A stretch of DNA of 64,000 nt from Sphingomonas zeae (GTDB lineage: Bacteria > Pseudomonadota > Alphaproteobacteria > Sphingomonadales > Sphingomonadaceae), in assembly GCF_014197135.1 (NCBI RefSeq), contig NZ_JACIFA010000012.1:36402-100401 (forward strand), written 5' to 3'. A program made the translations under genes and the position numbers. Shown here piece after piece: positions 8,870 to 17,784 of the stretch (the stretch's first letter is position 1; each line of letters starts with the position of its first letter). Below the pieces are notes generated by a model. It was not told where the DNA came from and did not search any database. It saw nothing but the letters and a program-made list of their open reading frames with translations.

Positions 8870-11002
8870 TTGTTCAAGCCCGCCCTATTGTCCGGTCTGT
8901 CCGCCACCGTGCTCGCCAGCCTGCTCGCCGCCCCCGCCGCTGCGCAGACTGCCAGTTCCACCCCGGCCAATCGGGCGCGCGAGATCGTGGTGACGGCGCC
9001 GGTCCAGCAGTCGGAGGCCGATGTGCTGTCGGGTACCTCGATCGTCACCGGCCAGGAATTGGAACGCTCGATCCGCCCGACCATCGGCGAGACGCTGGCC
9101 CGCCAGCCCGGCGTGTCGGCCACGTCCTTCGGCCCCAATGCCTCGCGTCCGGTGCTGCGTGGCTTCCAGGGCGAGCGTATCCGCGTGCTGACCGATGGCA
9201 TCGGCTCGATCGACGTGTCGAACACCAGCGTCGACCATGCCGTCGTCATCAACCCGCTGCTCGCCGAGCGGGTCGAGGTGCTGCGCGGCCCCTCCGCGCT
9301 GCTGTTCGGATCGTCGGCGGTGGGCGGCGTGGTCAACGTCATCGACACGCGCATCCCCCGCTCGGTGCCGGAAAAGGGCTATCGCCTGTCGGGCATGGCA
9401 ACCTATGGCTCGGCCGCGACCGAACGCTCGGTGGCGGGTGCGACCGATGTGGCGGTGGGCAAGCAGTTCGTGCTGCACGCCGATGGCTCCTATTTGAAGA
9501 CCGACGATCTGAAGATCGGTGGCTATGTCCTCAGCCCGCGCGCGCGCGCCGAGGCGCAGGCGTCGGCGGCGCAGGCCCCCAATGACCCGCTCGACTTCGG
9601 CGCCATCGCGAATCTTCGCGGCCGCCTGCCCAATACCGCCAGCGAGACCTGGACGGCGGGTCTGGGCGGCGCGCTCATCACCGACACCGGCTCGCTGGGC
9701 ATCGCCTACAGCCATTATGACAGCCTGTACGGCGTGCCGGTTCGCTACACCCTGACGCCGGGCGGCGAGGAGCCGGAGGCCCCGCGCCTCAGCCTGGTCC
9801 AGAACCGCCTCGACCTGCGCGGCGAGATCGAAACGGGCGGCGGCTTCCTCGACCGTATCCGGCTGCGCGCGGGCGCGGCACAATATCGCCATTACGAACT
9901 GGAAGAGGATGGCGGCATCGGCACCGCCTTCTACAACAAGGGGATCGAAAGCCGCCTGGAGCTGGTTCAGACCAAGCGGAACGGCTGGCAGGGCGCATCC
10001 GGTGTCCAGTTCTTCAACCGCGACTTCGACGTGCGCGGGGACGAGGCGTTCCTGCCGCGCAACAACACCGCGCAGATTGGCCTTTTCACGCTGCAGCAAC
10101 TGGATCGCGGTGCGTTCAAGATGGAGGCGGGTGCGCGCTATGAGCACACCTCGCTGACCGCGCGCACCGCCGTCGGCGACGATCGCTTCTTCCGCGGGAA
10201 GCGCAGCTTCGACGCCTTTTCCGGCTCGATCGGCGCCAGCTATGGCTTCGCCCCCGACTGGCGGGCGGGCCTGAACCTGTCGCGCACCGAACGTGCGCCC
10301 TCGGCCGAGGAGCTGTTCGCCAACGGCCCCCATGCCGGGACCGAGGCCTATGAGCTGGGCAATCCGAACTTCAAGAAGGAGTCGAGCTGGGGGATCGAGG
10401 CCACGGTCCACGGACATGGCGACGGCTACAGCTTCGATGCGTCGGCCTATTACAACCGCTTCTCCAACTATATCTATGACGCGCTGGTCCAGCAGGGTTG
10501 GTGTGTCGCCGCCGCCGCGCCGTCGGGCCGCGATGTCGACCTCCCCTGCTTCCAGTACGCCCAGGCCGACGCGCGTTATTACGGCATCGAGGCGGAGGGT
10601 TCGCTGCGGCTCGCCACGATCGGGAGCTATGCGATCAACGCCGACCTGCTGGGCGATTACGTCCATGCCCAGATCATCGGCACCGGCCCCGCGCCGCGCA
10701 TCCCGCCGCTGCGCCTGCTCGGCGGACTGGAAGCGCAGTCGGAGAGCGTCAACGCCCGCGTCGAGGTGGAGCGCAGCTTTAAACAGAGCCGCGTGCTGGG
10801 TCTGGAAACCCCGACCGACGGCTTTACGCTGGTCAACGCCTCCGTCCAGCTGAAGCCCTGGGGCACACGGAACCCGACGACGCTGACCCTGTCGGCAAAC
10901 AACATCTTCGATGTCGATGCCCGCCGCCATGCCAGCGTATTGAAGGACTTCGCGCCGCTGGCCGGTCGCGATCTGCGCGCGACGCTCAGCTTCAAGCTGT
11001 AA
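8870..11002 (+). CDS. TonB-dependent outer-membrane receptor, ZnuD-like
   Basis: 710 residues from a TTG start preceded by GGAG. A signal peptide ends at APAAAQ. The plug domain (about residues 35-150) contains REIVVTAPVQQSEADVLSG, a TonB-box-like start, and RVEVLRGPSALLFGSSAVGG. The 22-strand barrel ends with the usual aromatic-hydrophobic terminus (LRATLSFKL). DVRGDEAFLPRNNTAQIGLF and the plug pattern PVLRGFQGERIRVLTDGIGS resemble the ZnuD zinc/haem receptor group. The substrate is inferred. It transports its ligand across the outer membrane using TonB energy. Confidence 0.85.
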   Translation: MFKPALLSGLSATVLASLLAAPAAAQTASSTPANRAREIVVTAPVQQSEADVLSGTSIVTGQELERSIRPTIGETLARQPGVSATSFGPNASRPVLRGFQGERIRVLTDGIGSIDVSNTSVDHAVVINPLLAERVEVLRGPSALLFGSSAVGGVVNVIDTRIPRSVPEKGYRLSGMATYGSAATERSVAGATDVAVGKQFVLHADGSYLKTDDLKIGGYVLSPRARAEAQASAAQAPNDPLDFGAIANLRGRLPNTASETWTAGLGGALITDTGSLGIAYSHYDSLYGVPVRYTLTPGGEEPEAPRLSLVQNRLDLRGEIETGGGFLDRIRLRAGAAQYRHYELEEDGGIGTAFYNKGIESRLELVQTKRNGWQGASGVQFFNRDFDVRGDEAFLPRNNTAQIGLFTLQQLDRGAFKMEAGARYEHTSLTARTAVGDDRFFRGKRSFDAFSGSIGASYGFAPDWRAGLNLSRTERAPSAEELFANGPHAGTEAYELGNPNFKKESSWGIEATVHGHGDGYSFDASAYYNRFSNYIYDALVQQGWCVAAAAPSGRDVDLPCFQYAQADARYYGIEAEGSLRLATIGSYAINADLLGDYVHAQIIGTGPAPRIPPLRLLGGLEAQSESVNARVEVERSFKQSRVLGLETPTDGFTLVNASVQLKPWGTRNPTTLTLSANNIFDVDARRHASVLKDFAPLAGRDLRATLSFKL

Positions 11003-11077
11003 GCCGCTCGGTGCGGGGCCGGGGGTGGACAAAACCCCCGGCCTTCGAAAGAAGCGGGGACATAAGGAGAGAAGCCA

Positions 11078-12262
11078 ATGTCCCCGATGGGCAAGTTCGA
11101 CTGGGCGGACCCGTTCCTGCTCGACGACCAGCTGACCGATGACGAGCGGATGATCCGCGACACCGCGCGCGCCTATGCCGACGACCGGCTGGCCCCGCGC
11201 ATCATCGACGCCTTTGCGCAGGAACATACCGACCCGGACATCTTCCGCGAGATGGGCGCATTGGGCCTGCTCGGCCCCACCATTCCCGAGGAGTTTGGCG
11301 GCGTCGGTGCATCCTATGTCGCCTATGGTCTGATCGCGCGCGAGGTGGAGCGGATCGACAGCGGATACCGCTCGATGATGAGCGTGCAGTCCAGCCTCGT
11401 CATGTATCCGATCCATGGTTACGGCTCGGACGAACAGAAGCATCGCTATCTGCCCAAGCTGGCAAGCGGCGAGTGGATCGGCTGTTTCGGGCTGACCGAA
11501 CCCGATGCGGGCTCCGATCCCGGTGGAATGCGGACGACCGCGCGTAAGGTGGAGGGCGGCTATGTCCTGTCGGGGTCCAAAACCTGGATCTCCAATTCGC
11601 CGATCGCCGATGTGTTCGTGATCTGGGCCAAGTCCGACGCACATGGTGGCGCGATCCGGGGCTTCGTGCTGGAAAAGGGCATGAAGGGCCTGTCTGCGCC
11701 CAAGATCGAGAACAAACTGTCCCTGCGTGCCTCGATCACCGGCATGGTCATGATGGACGAGGTTGCGGTCGGCGAAGACGCACTGCTGCCGCATGTCGAG
11801 GGGCTGAAGGGGCCGTTCGGCTGCCTCAACCGCGCCCGTTACGGGATTAGCTGGGGCGCAATGGGCGCGGCGGAATTCTGCTTCCACGCCGCGCGGGCCT
11901 ATGGGCTGGATCGCAAGCAGTTCGGACGACCGCTGGCGGCGACGCAGCTCTACCAGAAAAAGCTCGCCGATATGGAGACCGAGATCGCACTCGGACTCCA
12001 GGCGAGCTTGCGCGTCGGGCGACTGATGGACGAGGGCCGGTTCGCGCCTGAGATGATATCGATCGTCAAGCGCAACAATGTCGGTAAGGCGCTCGATATC
12101 GCCCGCACCGCGCGCGACATGCATGGCGGCAACGGCATTTCGGGTGAGTATCAGGTGATGCGCCACCTGATGAACCTGGAGACGGTCAACACCTATGAAG
12201 GCGCGCATGACGTTCACGCGCTGATCCTGGGCCGCGCCATCACCGGGATCGCGGCGTTTTGA
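11078..12262 (+). CDS. gcdH: Glutaryl-CoA dehydrogenase
   Basis: 394 residues, the usual length for an acyl-CoA dehydrogenase. FAD/substrate motifs include [18 protein letters not shown], and the C-terminal segment [20 protein letters not shown] carries the catalytic Glu of the glutaryl-CoA branch. The enzyme oxidatively decarboxylates glutaryl-CoA to crotonyl-CoA in lysine and tryptophan breakdown. ATG 11078 follows AAGGAGAG. A CoA transferase follows 52 bp downstream, which fits a glutarate/glutaryl-CoA cassette. Confidence 0.93.
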   Translation: MSPMGKFDWADPFLLDDQLTDDERMIRDTARAYADDRLAPRIIDAFAQEHTDPDIFREMGALGLLGPTIPEEFGGVGASYVAYGLIAREVERIDSGYRSMMSVQSSLVMYPIHGYGSDEQKHRYLPKLASGEWIGCFGLTEPDAGSDPGGMRTTARKVEGGYVLSGSKTWISNSPIADVFVIWAKSDAHGGAIRGFVLEKGMKGLSAPKIENKLSLRASITGMVMMDEVAVGEDALLPHVEGLKGPFGCLNRARYGISWGAMGAAEFCFHAARAYGLDRKQFGRPLAATQLYQKKLADMETEIALGLQASLRVGRLMDEGRFAPEMISIVKRNNVGKALDIARTARDMHGGNGISGEYQVMRHLMNLETVNTYEGAHDVHALILGRAITGIAAF

Positions 12263-12269
12263 TGGCTGC

Positions 12270-12312
12270 TCAAATCCTGCCCCTCCCCAAGCACAGCTTG
12301 GGGAGGATTTGA
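12270..12312. repeat. Intergenic palindrome (REP-like) carrying the RBS of the CoA transferase gene
   Basis: The left arm TCAAATCCT and CCTCCCCAAGC pairs with the right arm GCTTGGGGAGG and ATTTGA across an ACA loop, giving a long imperfect hairpin between gcdH and the next gene. This AAGCTTGGGGAGG-type palindrome resembles interspersed intergenic repeats common in sphingomonads. The right arm contains the GGGGAGGA Shine-Dalgarno used by ATG 12315, so the hairpin may both attenuate read-through and mask translation. Confidence 0.7.
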
Positions 12313-12314
12313 CG

Positions 12315-13454
12315 ATGACCAAACCTGCTCCCCTGGCCGGCCTGAAGGTCGTCGAACTCGCCCGCATCCTGGCGGGTCCCTGGGCGGGGCAGGTGCTGGC
12401 CGATCTCGGCGCAGAAGTCGTCAAGGTCGAAAGCCCCGAGGGCGACGACACGCGGCGCTGGGGACCGCCCTTCATCCCCAACCCGGACGGCACGCAGGAC
12501 GCCGCCTATTTCCACGCGGCCAATCGCGGCAAATCCTCGGTCATCGCCGACTTCGCCACGCCCGAGGGACAGGCAAAGGTCCGTGCGCTGATCGCCGAGG
12601 CCGATGTCGTCATCGAGAATTTCAAGCTGGGCGGCCTGGCCCGCTATGGCCTGGATTACGAAAGCCTGTCGGCTACAAATTCGCGCCTGATCTATTGCTC
12701 GATCACCGGCTTCGGGCAGGACGGCCCCTATGCGCCGCGCGCCGGGTATGACTTCATCGTACAGGGCATGAGCGGCATCATGGACCTGACCGGCGAGCCC
12801 GGCGGTGCGCCGCAGAAGATCGGCGTGGCGTTGGCCGACATCATGACCGGGCTGTATGCCGTGATCGCGATCCAGGCGGCGCTCCACATGCGGACGCGGA
12901 CCGGGCGCGGGCAATGGATCGACATGGCGCTGCTCGACACGATGACGGGGGTGCTCGCCAATCAGGCGATGAACTATCTCGCCTCGGGCGTGACGCCGAC
13001 CCGGCTGGGCAATGCGCACCCCAATATCGTGCCCTATGCCGCCTTTCCGGCGAGCGATGGCTGGTTCATCCTGGCGGTGGGCAATGACGCTCAGTTCCGC
13101 CGCTTTGCGCAGGTGGTCGGGATCGATGGCGAGGATCCGCGCTATGCCACCAATGCGCTGCGGTGCGAACATCGCGCGGCGCTGACCCCCGTGATCGAAG
13201 CTGCCACCGCCCGCTGGCTGCGCGACGACTTGCTCGCCGCGCTGGAGGCCGCTGGCGTACCAGCGGGGCCGATCAACACGGTAGAACAGGCATTTGCCGA
13301 CCCGCAGATAGTCGCGCGGGGGCTGGCGATCCATCCGGAGCGCCCCGATGGCTCGACCGTACCCGGCGTCCGCGCCCCGATCCGCTTTTCCGACGCCGAC
13401 CTGATGCTAGACCGCGCCGCCCCAATGCTAGGGCAGGATACGCACCCGCGATGA
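12315..13454 (+). CDS. CaiB/BaiF family CoA transferase (class III)
   Basis: 379 residues starting MTKPAPLAGLKVVELARILA. Family hallmarks are LADLGAEVVKVESP, FHAANRGKSSV and RTGRGQWIDMALLDTMTG, where the Asp is the expected acyl-anhydride-forming residue. Class III transferases move CoA between organic acids. Next to gcdH the likely reaction is glutarate activation with succinyl-CoA (SUGCT-like), which is a context inference. ATG 12315 is chosen over TTG 12309 because of the strong SD 8 nt upstream. The last bases overlap the following gene (ATGA). Confidence 0.9.
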   Translation: MTKPAPLAGLKVVELARILAGPWAGQVLADLGAEVVKVESPEGDDTRRWGPPFIPNPDGTQDAAYFHAANRGKSSVIADFATPEGQAKVRALIAEADVVIENFKLGGLARYGLDYESLSATNSRLIYCSITGFGQDGPYAPRAGYDFIVQGMSGIMDLTGEPGGAPQKIGVALADIMTGLYAVIAIQAALHMRTRTGRGQWIDMALLDTMTGVLANQAMNYLASGVTPTRLGNAHPNIVPYAAFPASDGWFILAVGNDAQFRRFAQVVGIDGEDPRYATNALRCEHRAALTPVIEAATARWLRDDLLAALEAAGVPAGPINTVEQAFADPQIVARGLAIHPERPDGSTVPGVRAPIRFSDADLMLDRAAPMLGQDTHPR

Positions 13455-14002
13455 CCAGCTTCACCGTCAACAATCAGCCCGTCCGCTATCGCCTGCCGCC
13501 CGACACGCCGCTGCTCTGGGCGCTGCGCGATGCGTCGAACCTGACCGGCACCAAATATGGCTGCGGCACCGGGGATTGCGGCGCGTGCACGGTCGACATA
13601 GACGGGCGCGCGGTCCGAAGCTGCCAGGTACCGATCGGCCGGATCGAGGGGAGCGTCGTCACCACCATCGAGGGGCTGTCGCGCGACCGCTCGCATCCGG
13701 TCCAGCAGGCCTTCCTGGCGGCCAATGTCGGTCAGTGCGGCTATTGCATCCCGGGCATGGTGATGGCGGCCGCCGCGCTGATCCACCACAACCCCGATCC
13801 GTCCGAGGCACTGATCCGCACGGCGATCACCAACCTGTGCCGCTGCGGCATCTATCCGCGCCTGATCGAAGCCATCCAGCGAGCCGCCCGCGCGGCCCGC
13901 GGCGAGGAAACCATTCCCGCCGCACCGATGCCCGGCACCGATCCGGCCGATGCCGCCCGCGTCGTTCCTGCGCTGGTGCCCGGCGCAATGCGGGAAGAAT
14001 GA
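13451..14002 (+). CDS. (2Fe-2S)-binding protein, IorA/xanthine-dehydrogenase small-subunit type
   Basis: 183 residues. The plant-type cluster motif YGCGTGDCGACTV with a later Cys (RSCQVPI) is followed by the second cluster motif set QCGYCIPGMVM and LCRCGIY. This is the electron-transfer subunit of molybdenum hydroxylases such as isoquinoline 1-oxidoreductase. A C-terminal extension of about 25 residues is low complexity. The molybdopterin large subunit expected directly downstream is absent; an RcnB-like gene follows instead. It overlaps the CoA transferase by 4 nt. Confidence 0.88.
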   Translation: MTSFTVNNQPVRYRLPPDTPLLWALRDASNLTGTKYGCGTGDCGACTVDIDGRAVRSCQVPIGRIEGSVVTTIEGLSRDRSHPVQQAFLAANVGQCGYCIPGMVMAAAALIHHNPDPSEALIRTAITNLCRCGIYPRLIEAIQRAARAARGEETIPAAPMPGTDPADAARVVPALVPGAMREE

Positions 14003-14125
14003 CGCGCCCGCCACGATTCTTTCCCGTTGCTGACAGGCCAGTTCAGCCTCCGCTCAACGCCGGCTTGGCAGAAGCCGTCTTATGATCGGGGTCGGCTCGT
14101 GCGCCGGCACATGGGGTGACAGGTG

Positions 14126-15052
14126 ATGAACAGGCGGTGGATGGCGGCTCTGCTGGCGGCGAGTGCAGTGGTGGCGGGGACGATGCCGGCAGAAGCGCGT
14201 ACGCAGCAGATGCGGATGGACGAAGGCCCGCGCGCCCGGCCCGGGGGCGGTCCCGCTGGTCGGTTGGAGCGCAGCGAGGGGCGGCCGGTCTTCCATGACC
14301 GTGAGTCCTTCCCCGAAAATCGACCGGCCTTCCGCCCGGACCATGCCGAAGCCCCGCGTCCACCAGCCCGGGCGCCGCGCTTCGAACCCTCGCCCGCGCC
14401 GCCGCGCGACGAGGGCATTCGTAGCAATTGGCGCAACCGGCCCGAGCCGTCCCCCGCCCCCCTCGGTCAGCCGCGCGACGGGAACGATCGTGGCGGCTGG
14501 CGCAATCGGCCGGAGCCCTCACCGCCCCCCGCGCCGGATCGCGTCGGGTCCAGTGGCGTCCGCGTCGAACGCCAGGACTGGGGTCCGGATCGCCGCCAGC
14601 AATGGCAAGACCGGGACCGGCGCTGGCGCGACGACGAGCGTCGCCAGCGCGAGGATCGCGACCGCTGGCGGCGCAGCTTCGGTGACTGGCGCGACCATAA
14701 CGACCAGGCCTATGGCTTTGCCGAGCGTCGCGCCTGGGCCGACCAGTGGAACCGCAGCTGGCGACGTGACCGGCGTTACGACTGGATGGGCTGGCGCTCG
14801 CTCAATCGGGGCGCTTATCATCTGCCGCGCTATTATGGGCCGAATGGTGGCTATGGCTATCAGCGCTTTTCGAGCGGTGTGATCCTGGAGCCGATGTTCT
14901 TCGGCCGGACATACTGGCTGGACGACCCTTACGCCTATCGCCTGCCACCCGCTTATGGGCCGTATCGCTGGGTCCGCTATTACAACGACGCCGTGCTGGT
15001 CGACCTGCGCAGCGGGTTGGTCGTCGACATCGTGTACGACATCTTCTGGTGA
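14126..15052 (+). CDS. RcnB family periplasmic protein
   Basis: About 308 residues: a signal peptide (MNRRWMAALLAASAVVAG), a long Arg/Pro/Asp-rich low-complexity middle (about residues 30-205), and a C-terminal RcnB domain with YHLPRYYGPNGGYGY and GPYRWVRYYNDAVLVDLRSG. RcnB in E. coli is a periplasmic modulator of nickel/cobalt efflux; in sphingomonads such domains are often fused to disordered linkers with unknown roles. GTG 14123 directly before ATG 14126 is an alternative start. Confidence 0.8.
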   Translation: MNRRWMAALLAASAVVAGTMPAEARTQQMRMDEGPRARPGGGPAGRLERSEGRPVFHDRESFPENRPAFRPDHAEAPRPPARAPRFEPSPAPPRDEGIRSNWRNRPEPSPAPLGQPRDGNDRGGWRNRPEPSPPPAPDRVGSSGVRVERQDWGPDRRQQWQDRDRRWRDDERRQREDRDRWRRSFGDWRDHNDQAYGFAERRAWADQWNRSWRRDRRYDWMGWRSLNRGAYHLPRYYGPNGGYGYQRFSSGVILEPMFFGRTYWLDDPYAYRLPPAYGPYRWVRYYNDAVLVDLRSGLVVDIVYDIFW

Positions 15053-15124
15053 TCGGGGCGGGAGGCGCGCGCGAGGGTCCCTCCCCCCTTGTCTTTGTCC
15101 GCGCATCGTCGCACATCGCCTGCC

Positions 15125-15811
15125 ATGTCGTTCTTCCAAAGGAAGCCGAAGGGCCATCCCGCCGCCTCTCCGTTGCGCGCCCGTTTCGGAGTTACCGTCG
15201 CCGAGCGTCTCGATGCCAATCCGGCCGTGACCCGTGTGGCGACCGATACGGCACAGATCTATTATCAGCCCGACTTTTTGACGGCCGACCAATGCGGTGC
15301 GCTGATGGCGATGATCGACGCCAATCGCCGTCCCTCGACCTTGTTGTCGGACCGGCCCGATTATGGCTTCCGCACATCGGAAAGCTGCGACATGGCGCGC
15401 TGGTCGCCCGATGTGCAGCCGATCGACGAATCGATCGCCGCCCTTCTGGGCATCGCGCCCGAACAGGGGGAGACGATGCAGGGACAGCGTTATGCTCCCG
15501 GTCAGCAGTTCCGCGCTCATCATGACTATTTCCATGAAAGCGAAAGCTATTGGGAAAAGGTGCGCGTGCACGGCGGACAGCGGACCTGGACCGCGATGAT
15601 CTATCTCAACGACGTGCCCGAAGGCGGCGCGACCTGGTTCCCCCAGGCTGGCATCCGCGTGGCGCCCCGCCAGGGCCTTCTGCTCGCCTGGAACAACATG
15701 AAGCTCGACGGCAGTCCCAACGAGATGACCCTGCACGAGGGGATGCCCGTGGTCGAGGGCACCAAATATGTCATCACCAAATGGTTTCGCGAGGGCAACT
15801 GGGTCAGCTGA
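15125..15811 (+). CDS. 2-oxoglutarate/Fe(II) oxygenase, prolyl 4-hydroxylase-like
   Basis: 228 residues from ATG 15125. The jelly-roll domain contains the iron ligands in FRAHHDYF (H-x-D) and the distal His/Lys region in LHEGMPVVEGTKYVITKW. TWTAMIYLNDVPEGGATWF and YGFRTSESCDM are typical of bacterial prolyl-4-hydroxylase-like enzymes. The substrate is unknown; bacterial members hydroxylate proline in specific proteins or peptides. Confidence 0.87.
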   Translation: MSFFQRKPKGHPAASPLRARFGVTVAERLDANPAVTRVATDTAQIYYQPDFLTADQCGALMAMIDANRRPSTLLSDRPDYGFRTSESCDMARWSPDVQPIDESIAALLGIAPEQGETMQGQRYAPGQQFRAHHDYFHESESYWEKVRVHGGQRTWTAMIYLNDVPEGGATWFPQAGIRVAPRQGLLLAWNNMKLDGSPNEMTLHEGMPVVEGTKYVITKWFREGNWVS

Positions 15812-15886
15812 TCCGGCGCCCTTGTCGCGACTCCGCGGTCCATGGCATGGCGTTCGCGTGACGTTCCATTGCTTTCAGTTTCGCCC

Positions 15887-17641
15887 ATGACACAAGTCCT
15901 CGGCGTCGCCCAGTCGATCCTGGGGCAGCCCTGGCGCTGGCGCGCGCTCGCCGCCGATGCGCGCGACGGCCTGGGCCATGACGATCTGGTCGCCCAGCTG
16001 CTGCTGGCCCGAGGGTGCCCGCCGGACGAGGTCGAGGCACATCGCACCCCGTCGATCCGGGGCTTCATGCCCGATCCGTCGATCTTCCGCGACATGGATC
16101 GCGCCGCCGCCCGCCTCGCTGATGCGGTGATCGCGGGGGAATCGGTCGCGATCTTCGGCGATTACGATGTGGATGGCGCGACCTCGGCGGCCGTGATGGT
16201 GCGCCTGCTCCGCGACCTGGGGCTGTCCCCGCGCGCCTATATCCCAGATCGGCTGGCCGAGGGGTACGGCCCGACCGAGGCGGCGCTGCTGCGGCTTCAG
16301 GCGGAGGGCGCGAACCTGATCGTCACCGTCGATTGCGGCGCGCAGGCGTTCGAGCCGCTTGCGGCGGCCGAGGCGGCGGGCATCGAGATACTCGTCGTCG
16401 ACCATCACAAATGCGCGACCGAACTGCCGCGCGCCCATGCCGTGGTGAATCCCAACCGCCTGGACGAAGCCGAAGGCGCGGCGCATGGCCATCTGGCGGC
16501 GGTGGGCGTCTGCTTCCTGCTCGGTGCCGCGCTGATCCGCACCTTGCGGATGCGCGGCTTCTTCGCGGACCGGGCCGAGCCGCGCCTGCTCGACCTGCTG
16601 GACCTGGTGGCGCTCGGCACGGTGGCGGACGTCGCTCCGCTACGTGGGCTCAACCGCGCCTTTGTCGCGCAGGGGCTGAAGGTCATGGCGCAGAGGCGCA
16701 ATATCGGCCTTGCAGCACTGACCGAAGCCGCCCGGCTGACCCGCGCGCCGACCTGTTCGGACTTGGGCTTTGCGCTGGGGCCGCGGATCAATGCAGGCGG
16801 CCGCGTCGGCCGTGCCGATCTGGGTGTGCGACTGCTGACCACCAACGATCCCGCAGAGGCGCGCGCGATCGCCGAGGAGCTCAACCATTTCAACGATGAG
16901 CGCCGCGCGATCGAGGCCGGCGTGCAGGCCACGGCCGAGACCGCCATCGACCGCAATCGACAAGTGGCGGTCGTTTCCGGCGAAGGTTGGCATCCCGGCG
17001 TCATCGGCATCGTCGCCGGGCGGCTGAAGGAAAAACTCGACCGCCCGGCCATCGTCATCGCTATCGACGAGCATGGGTTGGGCAAGGGTTCGGGCCGCTC
17101 GATCGCGGGTGTCGACCTGGGCGCGGCGATCTTGGCGGCCAAGGAACATGGTCTGCTGATCGCGGGCGGCGGTCACGCCATGGCAGCGGGCCTGACGATC
17201 GAGGCGCACCGCATCGCCGAGTTCGCCGACTTTCTGGAGGAGCGGCTGGCCGATACGGTCGTGCGCGCCAGTGCGGGCCGCGCGCTGCTGGTCGATGCGG
17301 TGCTGGCGCCCGGCGGGGTCAATCCCGGCCTGGTCGGCGCAATGGAGGCGGGCGGCCCCTATGGCATGGGCTGGCCCGCCCCGCGCATCGCCGCCGGGCC
17401 GTTCCGCGTGATCCGTGCCGATCTGGTCGGCACGCATCACGTCCGGGCGATCGTGGCGGGTGCCGATGGCCGGAGCCTGAAGGCCATGGCCTTCCGCCAG
17501 GCCGACACGGCGCTCGGCCAGGCGCTGCTGGGCGCAGGAAGCACCCGCCGCCTGTGGCTGGCGGGCCGTGCCAAGGTCGATGACTGGTCGGGCCGCGACG
17601 TCGCCGAGCTCCATGTCGAGGATGCCGCCTGGGCCGATTAA
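15887..17641 (+). CDS. recJ: Single-stranded-DNA-specific 5'-3' exonuclease RecJ
   Basis: 584 residues from ATG 15887. DHH phosphoesterase motifs are present in order: FGDYDVDGATSAAVM, TVDCGAQAFE and VVDHHKCA. The DHHA1 domain follows (SGEGWHPGVIGIVAGRLKE and AGGGHAMAAGL). RecJ degrades 5' single strands in RecF-type recombination, mismatch and base-excision repair. An upstream in-frame start at 15842 would add an unlikely leader. It is the last chromosomal gene before the tRNA integration site. Confidence 0.93.
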   Translation: MTQVLGVAQSILGQPWRWRALAADARDGLGHDDLVAQLLLARGCPPDEVEAHRTPSIRGFMPDPSIFRDMDRAAARLADAVIAGESVAIFGDYDVDGATSAAVMVRLLRDLGLSPRAYIPDRLAEGYGPTEAALLRLQAEGANLIVTVDCGAQAFEPLAAAEAAGIEILVVDHHKCATELPRAHAVVNPNRLDEAEGAAHGHLAAVGVCFLLGAALIRTLRMRGFFADRAEPRLLDLLDLVALGTVADVAPLRGLNRAFVAQGLKVMAQRRNIGLAALTEAARLTRAPTCSDLGFALGPRINAGGRVGRADLGVRLLTTNDPAEARAIAEELNHFNDERRAIEAGVQATAETAIDRNRQVAVVSGEGWHPGVIGIVAGRLKEKLDRPAIVIAIDEHGLGKGSGRSIAGVDLGAAILAAKEHGLLIAGGGHAMAAGLTIEAHRIAEFADFLEERLADTVVRASAGRALLVDAVLAPGGVNPGLVGAMEAGGPYGMGWPAPRIAAGPFRVIRADLVGTHHVRAIVAGADGRSLKAMAFRQADTALGQALLGAGSTRRLWLAGRAKVDDWSGRDVAELHVEDAAWAD

Positions 17642-17697
17642 AAAAAGCCCTTGACCGATTCCCCACCCTCCCTTAGAGGCCCCTCCACGCCTTTCGG

Positions 17698-17772
17698 GGC
17701 CCCTTCGTCTAGCGGTTAGGACGCGGCCCTTTCACGGCTGAAACACGGGTTCGATTCCCGTAGGGGTCACCA
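17698..17772 (+). tRNA. tRNA-Glu (anticodon TTC)
   Basis: A full cloverleaf can be folded. The acceptor stem is GGCCCCT pairing with AGGGGTC (one G-U pair), the anticodon loop CTTTCAC carries TTC, the T arm contains GGTTCGATTCC, and CCA is encoded at 17770-17772. The last 42 bases are duplicated at 60151-60192 and form the attachment core of the prophage. Integration leaves this copy intact. Confidence 0.97.
17731..17772 (+). repeat. attL core, 42 bp (3' end of tRNA-Glu)
   Basis: Identical to 60151-60192. The identity begins at TTCACGGCTG in the anticodon arm and ends with the encoded CCA; the flanking bases differ on both sides (t/g on the left, t/g on the right), which defines the core exactly. 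Confidence 0.95.
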
Positions 17773-17784
17773 TTTGGTGCAAAA

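Noticed and set aside
8885..12493. 1202-codon open frame on the minus strand opposite the TonB receptor and gcdH
   Set aside because: It spans two well-supported plus-strand genes and their intergenic region with Arg/His/Ala-rich sequence; an antisense shadow.
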